From: an uncultured Oscillospiraceae bacterium
GTDB taxonomy: Bacteria; Bacillota_A; Clostridia; Oscillospirales; Oscillospiraceae
Reading direction: 5' to 3'
DNA length: 16,511 nt
Assembly (NCBI GenBank): GCA_934561335.1
Contig: CAKTGD010000016.1
Span: 1-16,511, forward strand
Part shown: positions 1-6,806 of the stretch, piece after piece
Numbering within the stretch: the stretch's first letter is position 1
How the letters are laid out: each line of letters starts with the position of its first letter
Notes under the pieces: generated by a model
Seen by the model: the letters and a program-made list of their open reading frames with translations, nothing else
Database searches by the model: none
What the model was told of the DNA's origin: nothing
Translations under genes and position numbers: made by a program

Positions 1-347
1 AGGAGGTGCGCTTCGACGCCCTGTTCACCTTCATCTTCTCCCCCCGTCCCGGCACCCCCGCCGCCAAGATGGACGACCCCGTACCCCGCGCCGAAAAGCA
101 AAAGTGGTTCGACCGCCTCTGCGACGCCCAGAACAGGATCTCCGAGGAGATCCACGCCGGGTATGTAGGCGACACCCTGCGCTGTCTCATCGACGGCGAG
201 AGCGACGACAGCCGCTGGCCGCTGACGGCCCGCACCGCCGGAGGACGGCTGGTGCATCTGGTGGGCGACAGCGCCGCCATCGGCACCTACCGCGACGTAA
301 CGATCACCGACAGCAACACTTGGGCGCTGTTCGGCCGGCTGGTGTAA
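1..347 (+). CDS. miaB: tRNA-2-methylthio-N6-dimethylallyladenosine synthase MiaB, C-terminal part (partial)
   Basis: The gene enters from the left edge; the first whole codon is at 3-5 and it stops with TAA at 345-347. About 115 C-terminal residues are visible. The stretch FTFIFSPRPGTPAA followed by a charged KMDDPVP segment is the end of the radical-SAM domain as found in MiaB. The last ~60 residues, from YVGDTLRCLIDGE to FGRLV, fit a TRAM RNA-binding domain. MiaB uses iron-sulfur clusters and SAM to add a methylthio group to i6A37 of tRNA, the step after MiaA, which is encoded downstream in the same block. The Fe-S cysteines lie outside the window. A GTG at 6-8 is an internal valine codon, not a start. 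Other TRAM-containing methylthiotransferases (MtaB, RimO) are possible, but the sequence and the mutS-mutL-miaA neighbourhood favour MiaB. Confidence 0.88.
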   Translation, partial: EVRFDALFTFIFSPRPGTPAAKMDDPVPRAEKQKWFDRLCDAQNRISEEIHAGYVGDTLRCLIDGESDDSRWPLTARTAGGRLVHLVGDSAAIGTYRDVTITDSNTWALFGRLV

Positions 348-414
348 GCACCGTTTCCCACCGGGAGCGCGTATCTCCCCACAAAACGAAAGCAAGTCAG
401 AAAGGAGCCGCCCT

Positions 415-3015
415 ATGGCAGAGCTGACCCCCATGATGCAGCAGTACCTGCAAATAAAAGAGCAGAACCCTGACGCCATCCTGTTTTTCCGTCTGGGCGA
501 CTTTTACGAGATGTTCGGCCCCGACGCCAGGACGGCGTCCCGTGAGCTGGACCTGACCCTTACCACCCGGGATAAGAGCAAGGAAAAGAGCGCCGAGGAG
601 CGCGTCCCCATGTGCGGCGTGCCCTACCATTCGGCGGATTCCTATATCGCCCGCCTCATCGCCAAGGGCTACAAGGTGGCCATCTGCGAGCAGACGGAGG
701 ACCCTGCCGCCGCCAAGGGGCTGGTGAAACGGGACATCATCCGCGTGGTCACCCCCGGCACGGTGATCGACACGGCCTGTCTGGAGGAGGGGCGCTCCAA
801 CTTCTGCGCCGGCGTCTATCTGGACGAGGAAAACGCCGCGCTGTGCGCCTGCGATATTTCTACCGGCAAGGCTCACGCCACCGCCTTTTCCGGCCCCGGC
901 CGCGTGGGCCAGCTTATGAACGAGCTGGGCCGCTTTGCCCCGGCCGAGGCAGTGCTGAACGAGAATGCCTTTTTTGATGAGACGCTCCACGCCTTTTTGC
1001 AGGATAAGCTGCATTGCCATCTGGAAAAGCTGAGCGCCGGCCGCTTCCAGATGGAGGGGGCCGAGCGGCTGATCCGCCGCCAGTTCGGGGATGCGGCGCT
1101 CTCCCGCCTGCCCCGGGATAACCCGGCGGTCTTTCTGGCGCTGGGCGCGCTGCTCAGCTACCTCCACGAGACACAGAAAACCGATCTTGCCCATGTGGAC
1201 GATCTGGAATACTACCGCCGCGGTCAGTTCATGGAGCTGGACCTGACGGCCCGCCGCAATCTGGAGCTGACCGAGACGCTGCGGGGCAAGGAGAAAAAGG
1301 GCAGCCTTCTGTGGGTGCTGGATCGGACGAAAACCGCCATGGGCGGCCGCATGATGCGCGGGTGGATCGAGCGTCCCCTCCTGTCCGTTACGCAGATCGA
1401 CCGCCGCAGCGCCGCTGTGTCGGCGCTGGTGGAGCAGACCGTGGCGCGGGAAGAGCTGATCCTGGCGCTGCAAGGCGTCTCCGACATGGAGCGGCTGGTG
1501 GGCCGCATCGTTTACGGAACCGCCGGCGGCCGCGATCTGGCGTCTCTGCGGGCCGCCATGGAGCGTCTGCCGCAGCTAAAGACCCAGCTGGCCGCCTTTG
1601 ACAAGGGCCGGCTGCGCCAGCTGAACGAGGCGCTGGACGATCTGAGCGATCTGGCCGCCCTGATTGGCCGGACGCTGGTGGACGAGCCGCCCTTCTCTGT
1701 CCGGGAGGGGGAGCTGATCCGGGACGGCTTCGACCCGGAGGTAGACCGTCTGCGGGGTATCCTTCACGGCGGCCGGGATATCATCGTCCGCATGGAGGCC
1801 GCCGAAAAGGAAAGAACCGGCATCCGCACCCTGAAGATCGGCTATAACAAGGTGTTTGGCTACTATATCGAGGTGTCCAACTCCTTCAAGGAGCAGGTGC
1901 CCGAAAGCTATATCCGCAAGCAGACGCTGGTCAACGGCGAGCGCTATATCACCCAGGAGCTGAAGGATCTGGAGCACGATATCCTCTCGGCCAAGGATCG
2001 GGTTACGGCGCTGGAGTACCAGCTTTTCACCGAGCTGCGGCTCCATGTTGCCGCGCAGGCCCAGCGGGTGCAGCATGCCGCCGCGCTGGTGGCGGAGCTG
2101 GACGCTTTGTGCTCGCTGGCCGCCGTGGCGGTGAAGAATAACTACTGCCGCCCTGTGGTGGACGAGTCCGGCGTCATTGAAATCCATGATGGCCGCCATC
2201 CGGTGGTAGAGCAGATGCGCCGGGACAGTATGTTTGTCCCCAACGATACCTATATGGGCGCAAAGGATGACCGGGTGGCCATCATCACCGGCCCCAACAT
2301 GGCCGGTAAGTCCACCTATATGCGTCAGGTGGCGCTGATCGTGCTGATGGCGCAGGTGGGCAGCTTTGTGCCGGCGCAAACCGCCCGCATCGGCGTGGTG
2401 GATCGGATCTTCACCCGCATCGGCGCCTCTGACGATCTGTCGGCGGGGCAGTCCACCTTCATGGTGGAGATGACGGAGGTCAGCGAGATTCTCCGCGCCG
2501 CCACGGCGGATAGCCTGCTGATTCTCGATGAGATCGGCCGGGGCACCTCCACCTTTGACGGTATGTCCATTGCCCGGGCGGTGCTGGAATACTGTGCCGA
2601 CCCCAAGAAGCTGGGCGCCAAGACCCTGTTTGCCACCCACTACCACGAGCTGACGGCGCTGGAGGGGCAGCTGCCCGGCGTGCGCAACTATAACATTGCC
2701 GTCCGCACCCGGGGTGAGGATATTATCTTCCTGCGCAAGATCATTTCCGGCGGGGCTGACCGCAGCTACGGCATCGAGGTGGCCAAGCTGGCGGGCCTGC
2801 CCAAGCAGGTCTTGACACGCGCCCGCCATATTTTGCAGGAGTTGGAGGACGAGGCGGGCAAGCCTCACGCCGCCCCTGCGGAAACGGATCAGGTGTCGCT
2901 GGAGGCTCTCAGTGAAAGCGCGGTCATCGATGCGCTGCGCCGCGCACAGGTGGATACCCTCAGCCCGCTGGAGGCGCTGAATCTGCTGTACGAATTGAAG
3001 AATAAGCTGTCTTGA
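415..3015 (+). CDS. mutS: DNA mismatch repair protein MutS
   Basis: 866 residues, the usual length for bacterial MutS1. It recognises mispairs and small loops in DNA and recruits MutL using ATP. The mismatch-reading Phe-X-Glu motif is F30-Y31-E32 within FRLGDFYEMF. The C-terminal ATPase has Walker A GPNMAGKST at 626-634, Walker B ILDE at 703-706 followed by the GRGTST signature, and the TLFATHYHEL segment. Core and clamp domains lie between. A C-terminal part ending LEALNLLYELKNKL fits the helix-turn-helix dimer region. The start is set by AAAGGAG at 401-407, eight bases before ATG. It lies 67 bp after miaB and 37 bp before mutL, consistent with one transcript. No frameshift or missing key residue was seen. 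Confidence 0.97.
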   Translation: MAELTPMMQQYLQIKEQNPDAILFFRLGDFYEMFGPDARTASRELDLTLTTRDKSKEKSAEERVPMCGVPYHSADSYIARLIAKGYKVAICEQTEDPAAAKGLVKRDIIRVVTPGTVIDTACLEEGRSNFCAGVYLDEENAALCACDISTGKAHATAFSGPGRVGQLMNELGRFAPAEAVLNENAFFDETLHAFLQDKLHCHLEKLSAGRFQMEGAERLIRRQFGDAALSRLPRDNPAVFLALGALLSYLHETQKTDLAHVDDLEYYRRGQFMELDLTARRNLELTETLRGKEKKGSLLWVLDRTKTAMGGRMMRGWIERPLLSVTQIDRRSAAVSALVEQTVAREELILALQGVSDMERLVGRIVYGTAGGRDLASLRAAMERLPQLKTQLAAFDKGRLRQLNEALDDLSDLAALIGRTLVDEPPFSVREGELIRDGFDPEVDRLRGILHGGRDIIVRMEAAEKERTGIRTLKIGYNKVFGYYIEVSNSFKEQVPESYIRKQTLVNGERYITQELKDLEHDILSAKDRVTALEYQLFTELRLHVAAQAQRVQHAAALVAELDALCSLAAVAVKNNYCRPVVDESGVIEIHDGRHPVVEQMRRDSMFVPNDTYMGAKDDRVAIITGPNMAGKSTYMRQVALIVLMAQVGSFVPAQTARIGVVDRIFTRIGASDDLSAGQSTFMVEMTEVSEILRAATADSLLILDEIGRGTSTFDGMSIARAVLEYCADPKKLGAKTLFATHYHELTALEGQLPGVRNYNIAVRTRGEDIIFLRKIISGGADRSYGIEVAKLAGLPKQVLTRARHILQELEDEAGKPHAAPAETDQVSLEALSESAVIDALRRAQVDTLSPLEALNLLYELKNKLS

Positions 3016-3052
3016 AAGTTGACGTTTTCATGGAGATTTTTTAGGAGGAACC

Positions 3053-5191
3053 ATGCCGCAGATCCAATGTTTGCCGCCCCATGTGGCGGATCTGATTGCC
3101 GCCGGTGAGGTGGTGGAGCGTCCCGCCAGCGTCATGAAGGAGCTGCTGGAGAACGCCATTGACGCAGGCGCCGCCACCGTCGTGGCGGAGATCGAGCGCG
3201 GCGGCCTGACCTATATCCGCATTACCGATAACGGCTGCGGCATCCCGTCGGAGCAGCTGCCCACCGCCTTTTTGCGCCATGCCACCAGCAAGCTGCGCGC
3301 CGCCGCCGATCTGGCGGCCATCGGCACGCTGGGCTTCCGCGGCGAGGCGCTGGCCGCCGTTGCCGCTGTCAGCCGTGTGGATATCTTTTCCCGCACAGCG
3401 GAGGAGGAGATGGGCGCGGCGCTTCATCTGGAGGGCGGCGTTCCCGGCCAGACCCAGCCTACCGGCTGCCCGCAGGGCACCACCATTTGCGTCCGCGACC
3501 TCTTTTATAATACCCCTGCCCGCATGAAATTCATGAAAAAGGACAGCGCCGAGGGCGCTGCCGTATCCGGCGTGGTGCAGCATCTTGCGCTGAGCCATCC
3601 GGACGTGTCCTTCAAGCTGATCCGTGACGGACAGGAGGTGCTTCATACCCCCGGCGACGGGCAGCTCCATTCCGCCGTCTATGCCGCCATGGGGCGGGAT
3701 TTTGCGCTGGGTCTGCTGCCTATTTCCGGCAGCGGCGGCGACGTGGGGGTGGAGGGCTTTGCCGCCAGCCCCCTCAACGGTTACGGCAGCCGGGGCAAGC
3801 AGGTGTTTTTCGTCAACGGCCGCTTCGTCAAATCCCAGCTGCTGACTGCGGCGCTGGAGGAGGCGTATAAAAACCGTCTGCTGAAGGGGCGGTTTCCCGG
3901 CTGTGTGCTGCACATCACCCTGCCTGCTGACATGGTGGATGTGAATGTCCACCCCGCCAAGACGGTGGTGAAATTCGTTTCTGACAAGACCGTGTTCGAC
4001 GCGGTGTACTATACGGTAAAGGATGCGCTGGAGCGGGAGAAGAATCCCGCTTCCCGCCCGGTGCCGCAGCAAATGCATCCATCTGCTGCAAATGCAGAAA
4101 TTAATGGTGCAAAAGCGGCTGTATTTGTACCAAAAAGGGGCGTAAATGTACCGATTGAGGGCGTAAATGTACCGCAAAAGCCCCAGGCTGACCCGGAATT
4201 TTTCCAGAAAATGTCAGCCTCGGATTTCAGGGCCCGCACGACCGATACCCCGGAGGAGAAAAAGCCGCTGGGCAGCTTTTCCGCACGCCGCGCCGCACCG
4301 GCCACGAAAAATGTCATTTTGGATCATCCGGCGGCGGAAATAACATCCGCTGCGGCCTATGAAGCGCGGCCCCACAGCGCCGACCCCATCTTTGTCCGCG
4401 ATGTGGCGTCCGATGGGGATGCAGTGGTGTCCACCTCCCCTCTGACGGGGCGTACTTATGAGATCACGCCGCCGGAAAAAAAGACCGGGAAGAAAGAGGC
4501 GGAAACGGCGCAAAGCCTGATGCAGCAAGGCTTTCAGGCGTGCGACGTGCCGCCGTCCGCGCCTGCCCAGACCCAGCTTTCCCTGCCTGCGGAGGCGGAG
4601 CAGCAGACCATCGAGCCGGTGAAGGAAGCGCCGTGGCGCATGGTGGGCGAGGTGCTGAAAACATATATTATCTGCGAGGATGACCACGATACCGTTTGGC
4701 TCATTGATAAGCATGCCGCCCACGAGCGGCTGCGGTTCGACGCCCTGAAGGCCAACCGCCAGCCCCTGATGGCTCAGTCTCTGCTGACGCCTGGTACCGT
4801 GGCGCTGGAGGCGGAGGAGTATGCCGCTGTGCTGGAAAATCTGTCGCTTTTGCAGGAATTTGGCTTCTTTTGTGAAGATTTTGGCGGCGGAACCGTGTTG
4901 ATCCGGGAGGTTCCGGCGGATATTCTGGCAGCGGACGCCGCCGCTACGCTGGAGGAACTGGCGCAAAAGCTGGCGCTGGGTCGGGCCGATCCGGCGGCTG
5001 CCCGGGACGAGCTGCTGCACACCATGGCCTGCAAGAGCGCCATCAAAGCCGGCATGACCACCGACGCCACAGAGCTGGCGGCGCTGGTGGAAAAGGTGCA
5101 GGCCGGAGAGATCCTCTACTGTCCCCATGGACGGCCCGTAAAATATAAGCTGAGCAAGTACGACATCGAGAAGATGTTCAAGCGCGCATAG
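3053..5191 (+). CDS. mutL: DNA mismatch repair protein MutL (endonuclease type)
   Basis: 712 residues. MutL links mismatch recognition by MutS to strand incision. The N-terminal GHKL ATPase is intact: E30/N34 in ELLENAIDAGA, D59-NGCG, and GFRGEAL at 94-100. A disordered linker spans roughly 335-530. The C-terminal domain carries the nuclease metal-site motifs: D552-K-H-A-x2-E558-x4-D563 (a variant of DQHA-x2-E-x4-E), ACKSAIKA at 659-666 and CPHGRP at 690-695. This marks a nicking MutL, as expected in bacteria without MutH. The start follows AGGAGG at 3043-3048, with spacing 4. Odd points are a Lys for Gln and a final Asp for Glu in the metal motif, and an AT-rich threefold seven-residue repeat in the linker (about residues 356-376). 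Confidence 0.96.
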   Translation: MPQIQCLPPHVADLIAAGEVVERPASVMKELLENAIDAGAATVVAEIERGGLTYIRITDNGCGIPSEQLPTAFLRHATSKLRAAADLAAIGTLGFRGEALAAVAAVSRVDIFSRTAEEEMGAALHLEGGVPGQTQPTGCPQGTTICVRDLFYNTPARMKFMKKDSAEGAAVSGVVQHLALSHPDVSFKLIRDGQEVLHTPGDGQLHSAVYAAMGRDFALGLLPISGSGGDVGVEGFAASPLNGYGSRGKQVFFVNGRFVKSQLLTAALEEAYKNRLLKGRFPGCVLHITLPADMVDVNVHPAKTVVKFVSDKTVFDAVYYTVKDALEREKNPASRPVPQQMHPSAANAEINGAKAAVFVPKRGVNVPIEGVNVPQKPQADPEFFQKMSASDFRARTTDTPEEKKPLGSFSARRAAPATKNVILDHPAAEITSAAAYEARPHSADPIFVRDVASDGDAVVSTSPLTGRTYEITPPEKKTGKKEAETAQSLMQQGFQACDVPPSAPAQTQLSLPAEAEQQTIEPVKEAPWRMVGEVLKTYIICEDDHDTVWLIDKHAAHERLRFDALKANRQPLMAQSLLTPGTVALEAEEYAAVLENLSLLQEFGFFCEDFGGGTVLIREVPADILAADAAATLEELAQKLALGRADPAAARDELLHTMACKSAIKAGMTTDATELAALVEKVQAGEILYCPHGRPVKYKLSKYDIEKMFKRA
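4118..4180 (+). repeat. Three tandem 21-bp units in the mutL linker
   Basis: Three in-frame 21-bp units lie at 4118-4138, 4139-4159 and 4160-4180. They encode the heptads AVFVPKR, GVNVPIE and GVNVPQK. Units 2 and 3 share an identical 15-base core (GGCGTAAATGTACCG) and unit 1 is diverged. The surrounding ~100 bp use AT-rich codons (GTA, AAT, AAA, TTT, GCA), unlike the rest of the gene. Copy-number change would keep the reading frame. Confidence 0.85.
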
Positions 5192-5222
5192 GCGCATCGA
5201 TTCAAAAGACAGGAGAGAGCGC

Positions 5223-6164
5223 ATGGCAACAGTGCTTTGCGTGGTGGGACCGACCGCCACGGGAAAAACAAAAATGGGCGTGGCGTTGGCCAAGCGCTTT
5301 TGCGGCGAGGTGGTCAGCGTGGATTCCATGCAGCTCTACCGGGGCATGACGGTGGGCACCGCCGCGCCTACGCCGGAAGAGATGGAAGGCGTACCTCACC
5401 ACATGGTGGGCGTGGCCGACCCGGCGGAGAACTGGTCGGCGGCCCGGTATGTCCGTGGGGCGGATGCGTGTGTGCAGGATATTCTGCATCGGGGAAAGCT
5501 GCCGGTGCTGGTCGGCGGGACGGGCCTCTATCTGGATGCGCTGATCCGGGGGACGGATTTTGCTGCCGGCGAGCAGGGTACGGCGCTGCGCCTGCAACTA
5601 CAGCGCCGGATACAGAGTGAGGGCGCGGAAGCGCTGCTGCGGGAATTGGAAAAGATCGACCCGCAGGCAGCAGAAAAGCTGCACCCGCGGGACGAAAAAC
5701 GGATCGTCCGGGCGCTGGAGGTATGGTACGCAACGGGGCAGACCATTACGGAGCATGATAGGCTGGAGCGGCAGCGCCCGCCTAAATATGACGCCTTGTA
5801 CATCGGGTTGGATTTCATTGACCGGCAGGATCTGCGCGAGCGTATCGACAAGCGGGTGGACGCCATGGTGGCGCAGGGGCTGCTGGAGGAAGTGGAAGCG
5901 CTGCTGGCCAGCGGCCTGCCCCGGGAGGCAACCGCCTTGCAGGCAATTGGCTACAAGCAGTTTCTGGCGGTGGCGGAGGGGACGGCCACCACAGAGGAGG
6001 CCATTGAAGAGGTGAAGCTTCGCTCCCGGCAATACGCCAAGCGGCAGTTGACGTGGCTGCGGCGAAACCGGGAGATTTTCTGGGTGCGCTGGGCACACAG
6101 CCCGAATTTCACGGAGGGATTGCAAAAAGCGACAGAATATCTCCACAGCCGTGGTTTATGCTGA
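5223..6164 (+). CDS. miaA: tRNA dimethylallyltransferase MiaA
   Basis: 313 residues, full length for the family. MiaA transfers the dimethylallyl group from DMAPP to N6 of A37 in tRNAs that read codons starting with U, producing the substrate of MiaB. The P-loop is GPTATGKT at 9-16, followed by the family segments VDSMQLYRGM (around 33-42), VPHHMVG and LVGGTGLYLDALIRG (around 96-110). The C-terminal part has ALQAIGYKQF and the basic RQYAKRQLTWLRRN tRNA-contact region. The start follows AGGAGAG at 5211-5217. It begins 31 bp after mutL, and hfq follows 61 bp downstream. The order mutS-mutL-miaA-hfq is a familiar arrangement in Clostridia and other bacteria. Confidence 0.97.
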   Translation: MATVLCVVGPTATGKTKMGVALAKRFCGEVVSVDSMQLYRGMTVGTAAPTPEEMEGVPHHMVGVADPAENWSAARYVRGADACVQDILHRGKLPVLVGGTGLYLDALIRGTDFAAGEQGTALRLQLQRRIQSEGAEALLRELEKIDPQAAEKLHPRDEKRIVRALEVWYATGQTITEHDRLERQRPPKYDALYIGLDFIDRQDLRERIDKRVDAMVAQGLLEEVEALLASGLPREATALQAIGYKQFLAVAEGTATTEEAIEEVKLRSRQYAKRQLTWLRRNREIFWVRWAHSPNFTEGLQKATEYLHSRGLC

Positions 6165-6225
6165 ATCACGGCGGAGGTTGTCTGAATGAGATAGCGTCCG
6201 TACATAGATATTACAGGAGGGCGCT

Positions 6226-6477
6226 ATGCAAAAGACAAATCATTTACAGGAAGTGTTTCTCACACAGGCCCGTAAACAGAAGATCCCGGTGACGCTGTTT
6301 CTGGTAAACGGCTTTCAGCTGCGGGGACTGATCACGGGTTTTGACTGCTTTGTGGTGGTGCTGGATACCGAGGGCAAGCAGCAGGTAATTTATAAACATG
6401 CGATATCGACGATCGCGCCGCTGCGTGCGGTAAGCTTTCATGAGGAAGAAGCAGGCTGCTTGCCCGAGGGCGAGTGA
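6226..6477 (+). CDS. hfq: RNA chaperone Hfq
   Basis: 83 residues. Hfq forms a hexameric Sm-like ring that binds small RNAs and mRNAs. The Sm1 motif spans about 22-47 (VTLFLVNGFQLRGLITGFD onward) and the Sm2 motif is IYKHAISTI at 55-63. The proximal-face residues expected for the family are present: Q8, D40, F42 and Y56-K57-H58. After residue 66 the tail (RAVSFHEEEAGCLPEGE) is short and acidic, unlike the long tails of proteobacterial Hfq. The start follows AGGAGG at 6215-6220, spacing 5. The stop TGA at 6475-6477 is followed by 70 further sense codons in the same frame, which include a near-copy of codons for the Sm2 region (6603-6650). Confidence 0.95.
   Translation: MQKTNHLQEVFLTQARKQKIPVTLFLVNGFQLRGLITGFDCFVVVLDTEGKQQVIYKHAISTIAPLRAVSFHEEEAGCLPEGE
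6375..6422 (+). repeat. Direct repeat copy 1, inside hfq (Sm2 region)
   Basis: 48 bp encoding KQQVIYKHAISTIAP in hfq. It matches 6603-6650 at 47 of 48 positions; the single difference is a synonymous AAA/AAG lysine codon. The spacing is 228 bp, a multiple of three. Confidence 0.9.
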
Positions 6478-6498
6478 GAACGAGCCGCCGCAGGCGTA

Positions 6499-6526
6499 CA
6501 AGCGTTTTGGCAGTGCCAAAACCTTG
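6499..6526. repeat. Inverted repeat / hairpin 1
   Basis: The left arm CAAGCGTTTTGGCA (6499-6512) and right arm TGCCAAAACCTTG (6514-6526) are complementary except for one bulged base. The innermost bases would form the loop in RNA. Confidence 0.85.
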
Positions 6527-6553
6527 CTTTGGCCGGATTCACTTCGGCCAAAG
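6527..6553. repeat. Hairpin 2
   Basis: A perfect 9-bp stem, CTTTGGCCG (6527-6535) with CGGCCAAAG (6545-6553), around a 9-base loop. It directly abuts hairpin 1. No T-run follows. Confidence 0.88.
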
Positions 6554-6572
6554 AGGATAAAATCACGGCCCC

Positions 6573-6599
6573 CCCGCCTGACGCGGCGCGTCAGGTGGG
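6573..6599. repeat. Hairpin 3
   Basis: A 12-bp stem with one G-U pair: CCCGCCTGACGC (6573-6584) with GCGTCAGGTGGG (6588-6599) around GGC. It ends four bases before the duplicated hfq segment. Confidence 0.88.
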
Positions 6600-6602
6600 C
6601 AA

Positions 6603-6690
6603 CAAGCAGCAGGTAATTTATAAGCATGCGATATCGACGATCGCGCCGCTTACACACCGGGCACCGAAAGGATCCCGCAGAGCGGCATGA
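6603..6690 (+). pseudogene. Truncated, in-frame second copy of the hfq 3' region
   Basis: Positions 6603-6650 repeat hfq 6375-6422 with one synonymous change and, read in the hfq frame, encode KQQVIYKHAISTIAP. The frame then diverges (LTHRAPKGSRRAA) and stops at TGA 6688-6690. There is no start codon with a ribosome site and no Sm1 half, so it cannot make a working Hfq by itself. The frame is open all the way back to the hfq stop at 6475-6477. It is best read as a fragment left by duplication or insertion at the hfq 3' end. A role as a transcribed RNA element cannot be excluded. Confidence 0.7.
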
Positions 6691-6735
6691 AACCGATGAT
6701 ACGGATATAAGCATGCCGAACAGGGGAAGAACATC

Positions 6736-6765
6736 CGCCGGGGCGGCGGGGACGACGCCCCGGCG
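6736..6765. promoter_or_regulatory. GC-rich hairpin in the leader of the HlyD-like gene
   Basis: A perfect 10-bp inverted repeat, CGCCGGGGCG (6736-6745) with CGCCCCGGCG (6756-6765), with a 10-base loop. It lies 27 bases before the ribosome site at 6793-6800. It has no T-run, so it is more likely a leader structure or processing barrier than a terminator. Confidence 0.6.
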
Positions 6766-6806
6766 ATGGCCCGGAAGGTTTCGCACAGACACAAAAGGAG
6801 CGGGAT

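Larger units (their letters stand above)
6478..6806 (+). other. Hairpin-rich intergenic region between hfq and the HlyD-like gene
   Basis: These 329 bp hold no credible gene. They contain an inverted repeat at 6499-6526, a 9-bp perfect hairpin at 6527-6553, a 12-bp hairpin at 6573-6599, the truncated hfq copy at 6603-6650, and a GC-rich 10-bp hairpin at 6736-6765 just before the next ribosome site. I found no convincing sigma-A promoter here. The hairpins lack a following T-run, so none is a standard terminator. The region may be a structured 3' UTR, the remains of a small mobile repeat, or both. Confidence 0.75.

Noticed and set aside
1576..2868. Minus-strand open frame opposite mutS (and similar ones opposite mutL at 3041-4177 and 4214-5329)
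   Set aside because: The translations are His/Gln/Leu-rich shadows with no family features, overlapping well-supported genes throughout.
4086..4097. Small palindrome CTGCA-AA-TGCAG in mutL
   Set aside because: It is short and within coding sequence, expected by chance at this size. The neighbouring 21-bp tandem repeat is the stronger signal.
6178..6206. Possible promoter TTGTCT-N17-TACATA upstream of hfq
   Set aside because: Only four and three bases match the consensus hexamers. This is too weak to list, although hfq often has its own promoter.
6524..6563. TTGCTT and TAAAAT as a promoter in the hfq downstream gap
   Set aside because: The spacer is 28 bp and consists mostly of the hairpin 2 stem and loop, which is not compatible with sigma-A.
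6706..6716. TATAAGCATGC recurring from 6619-6629, possibly a third hfq fragment
   Set aside because: Only 11 bp match, centred on the palindrome GCATGC. This is not enough to claim a further duplication.
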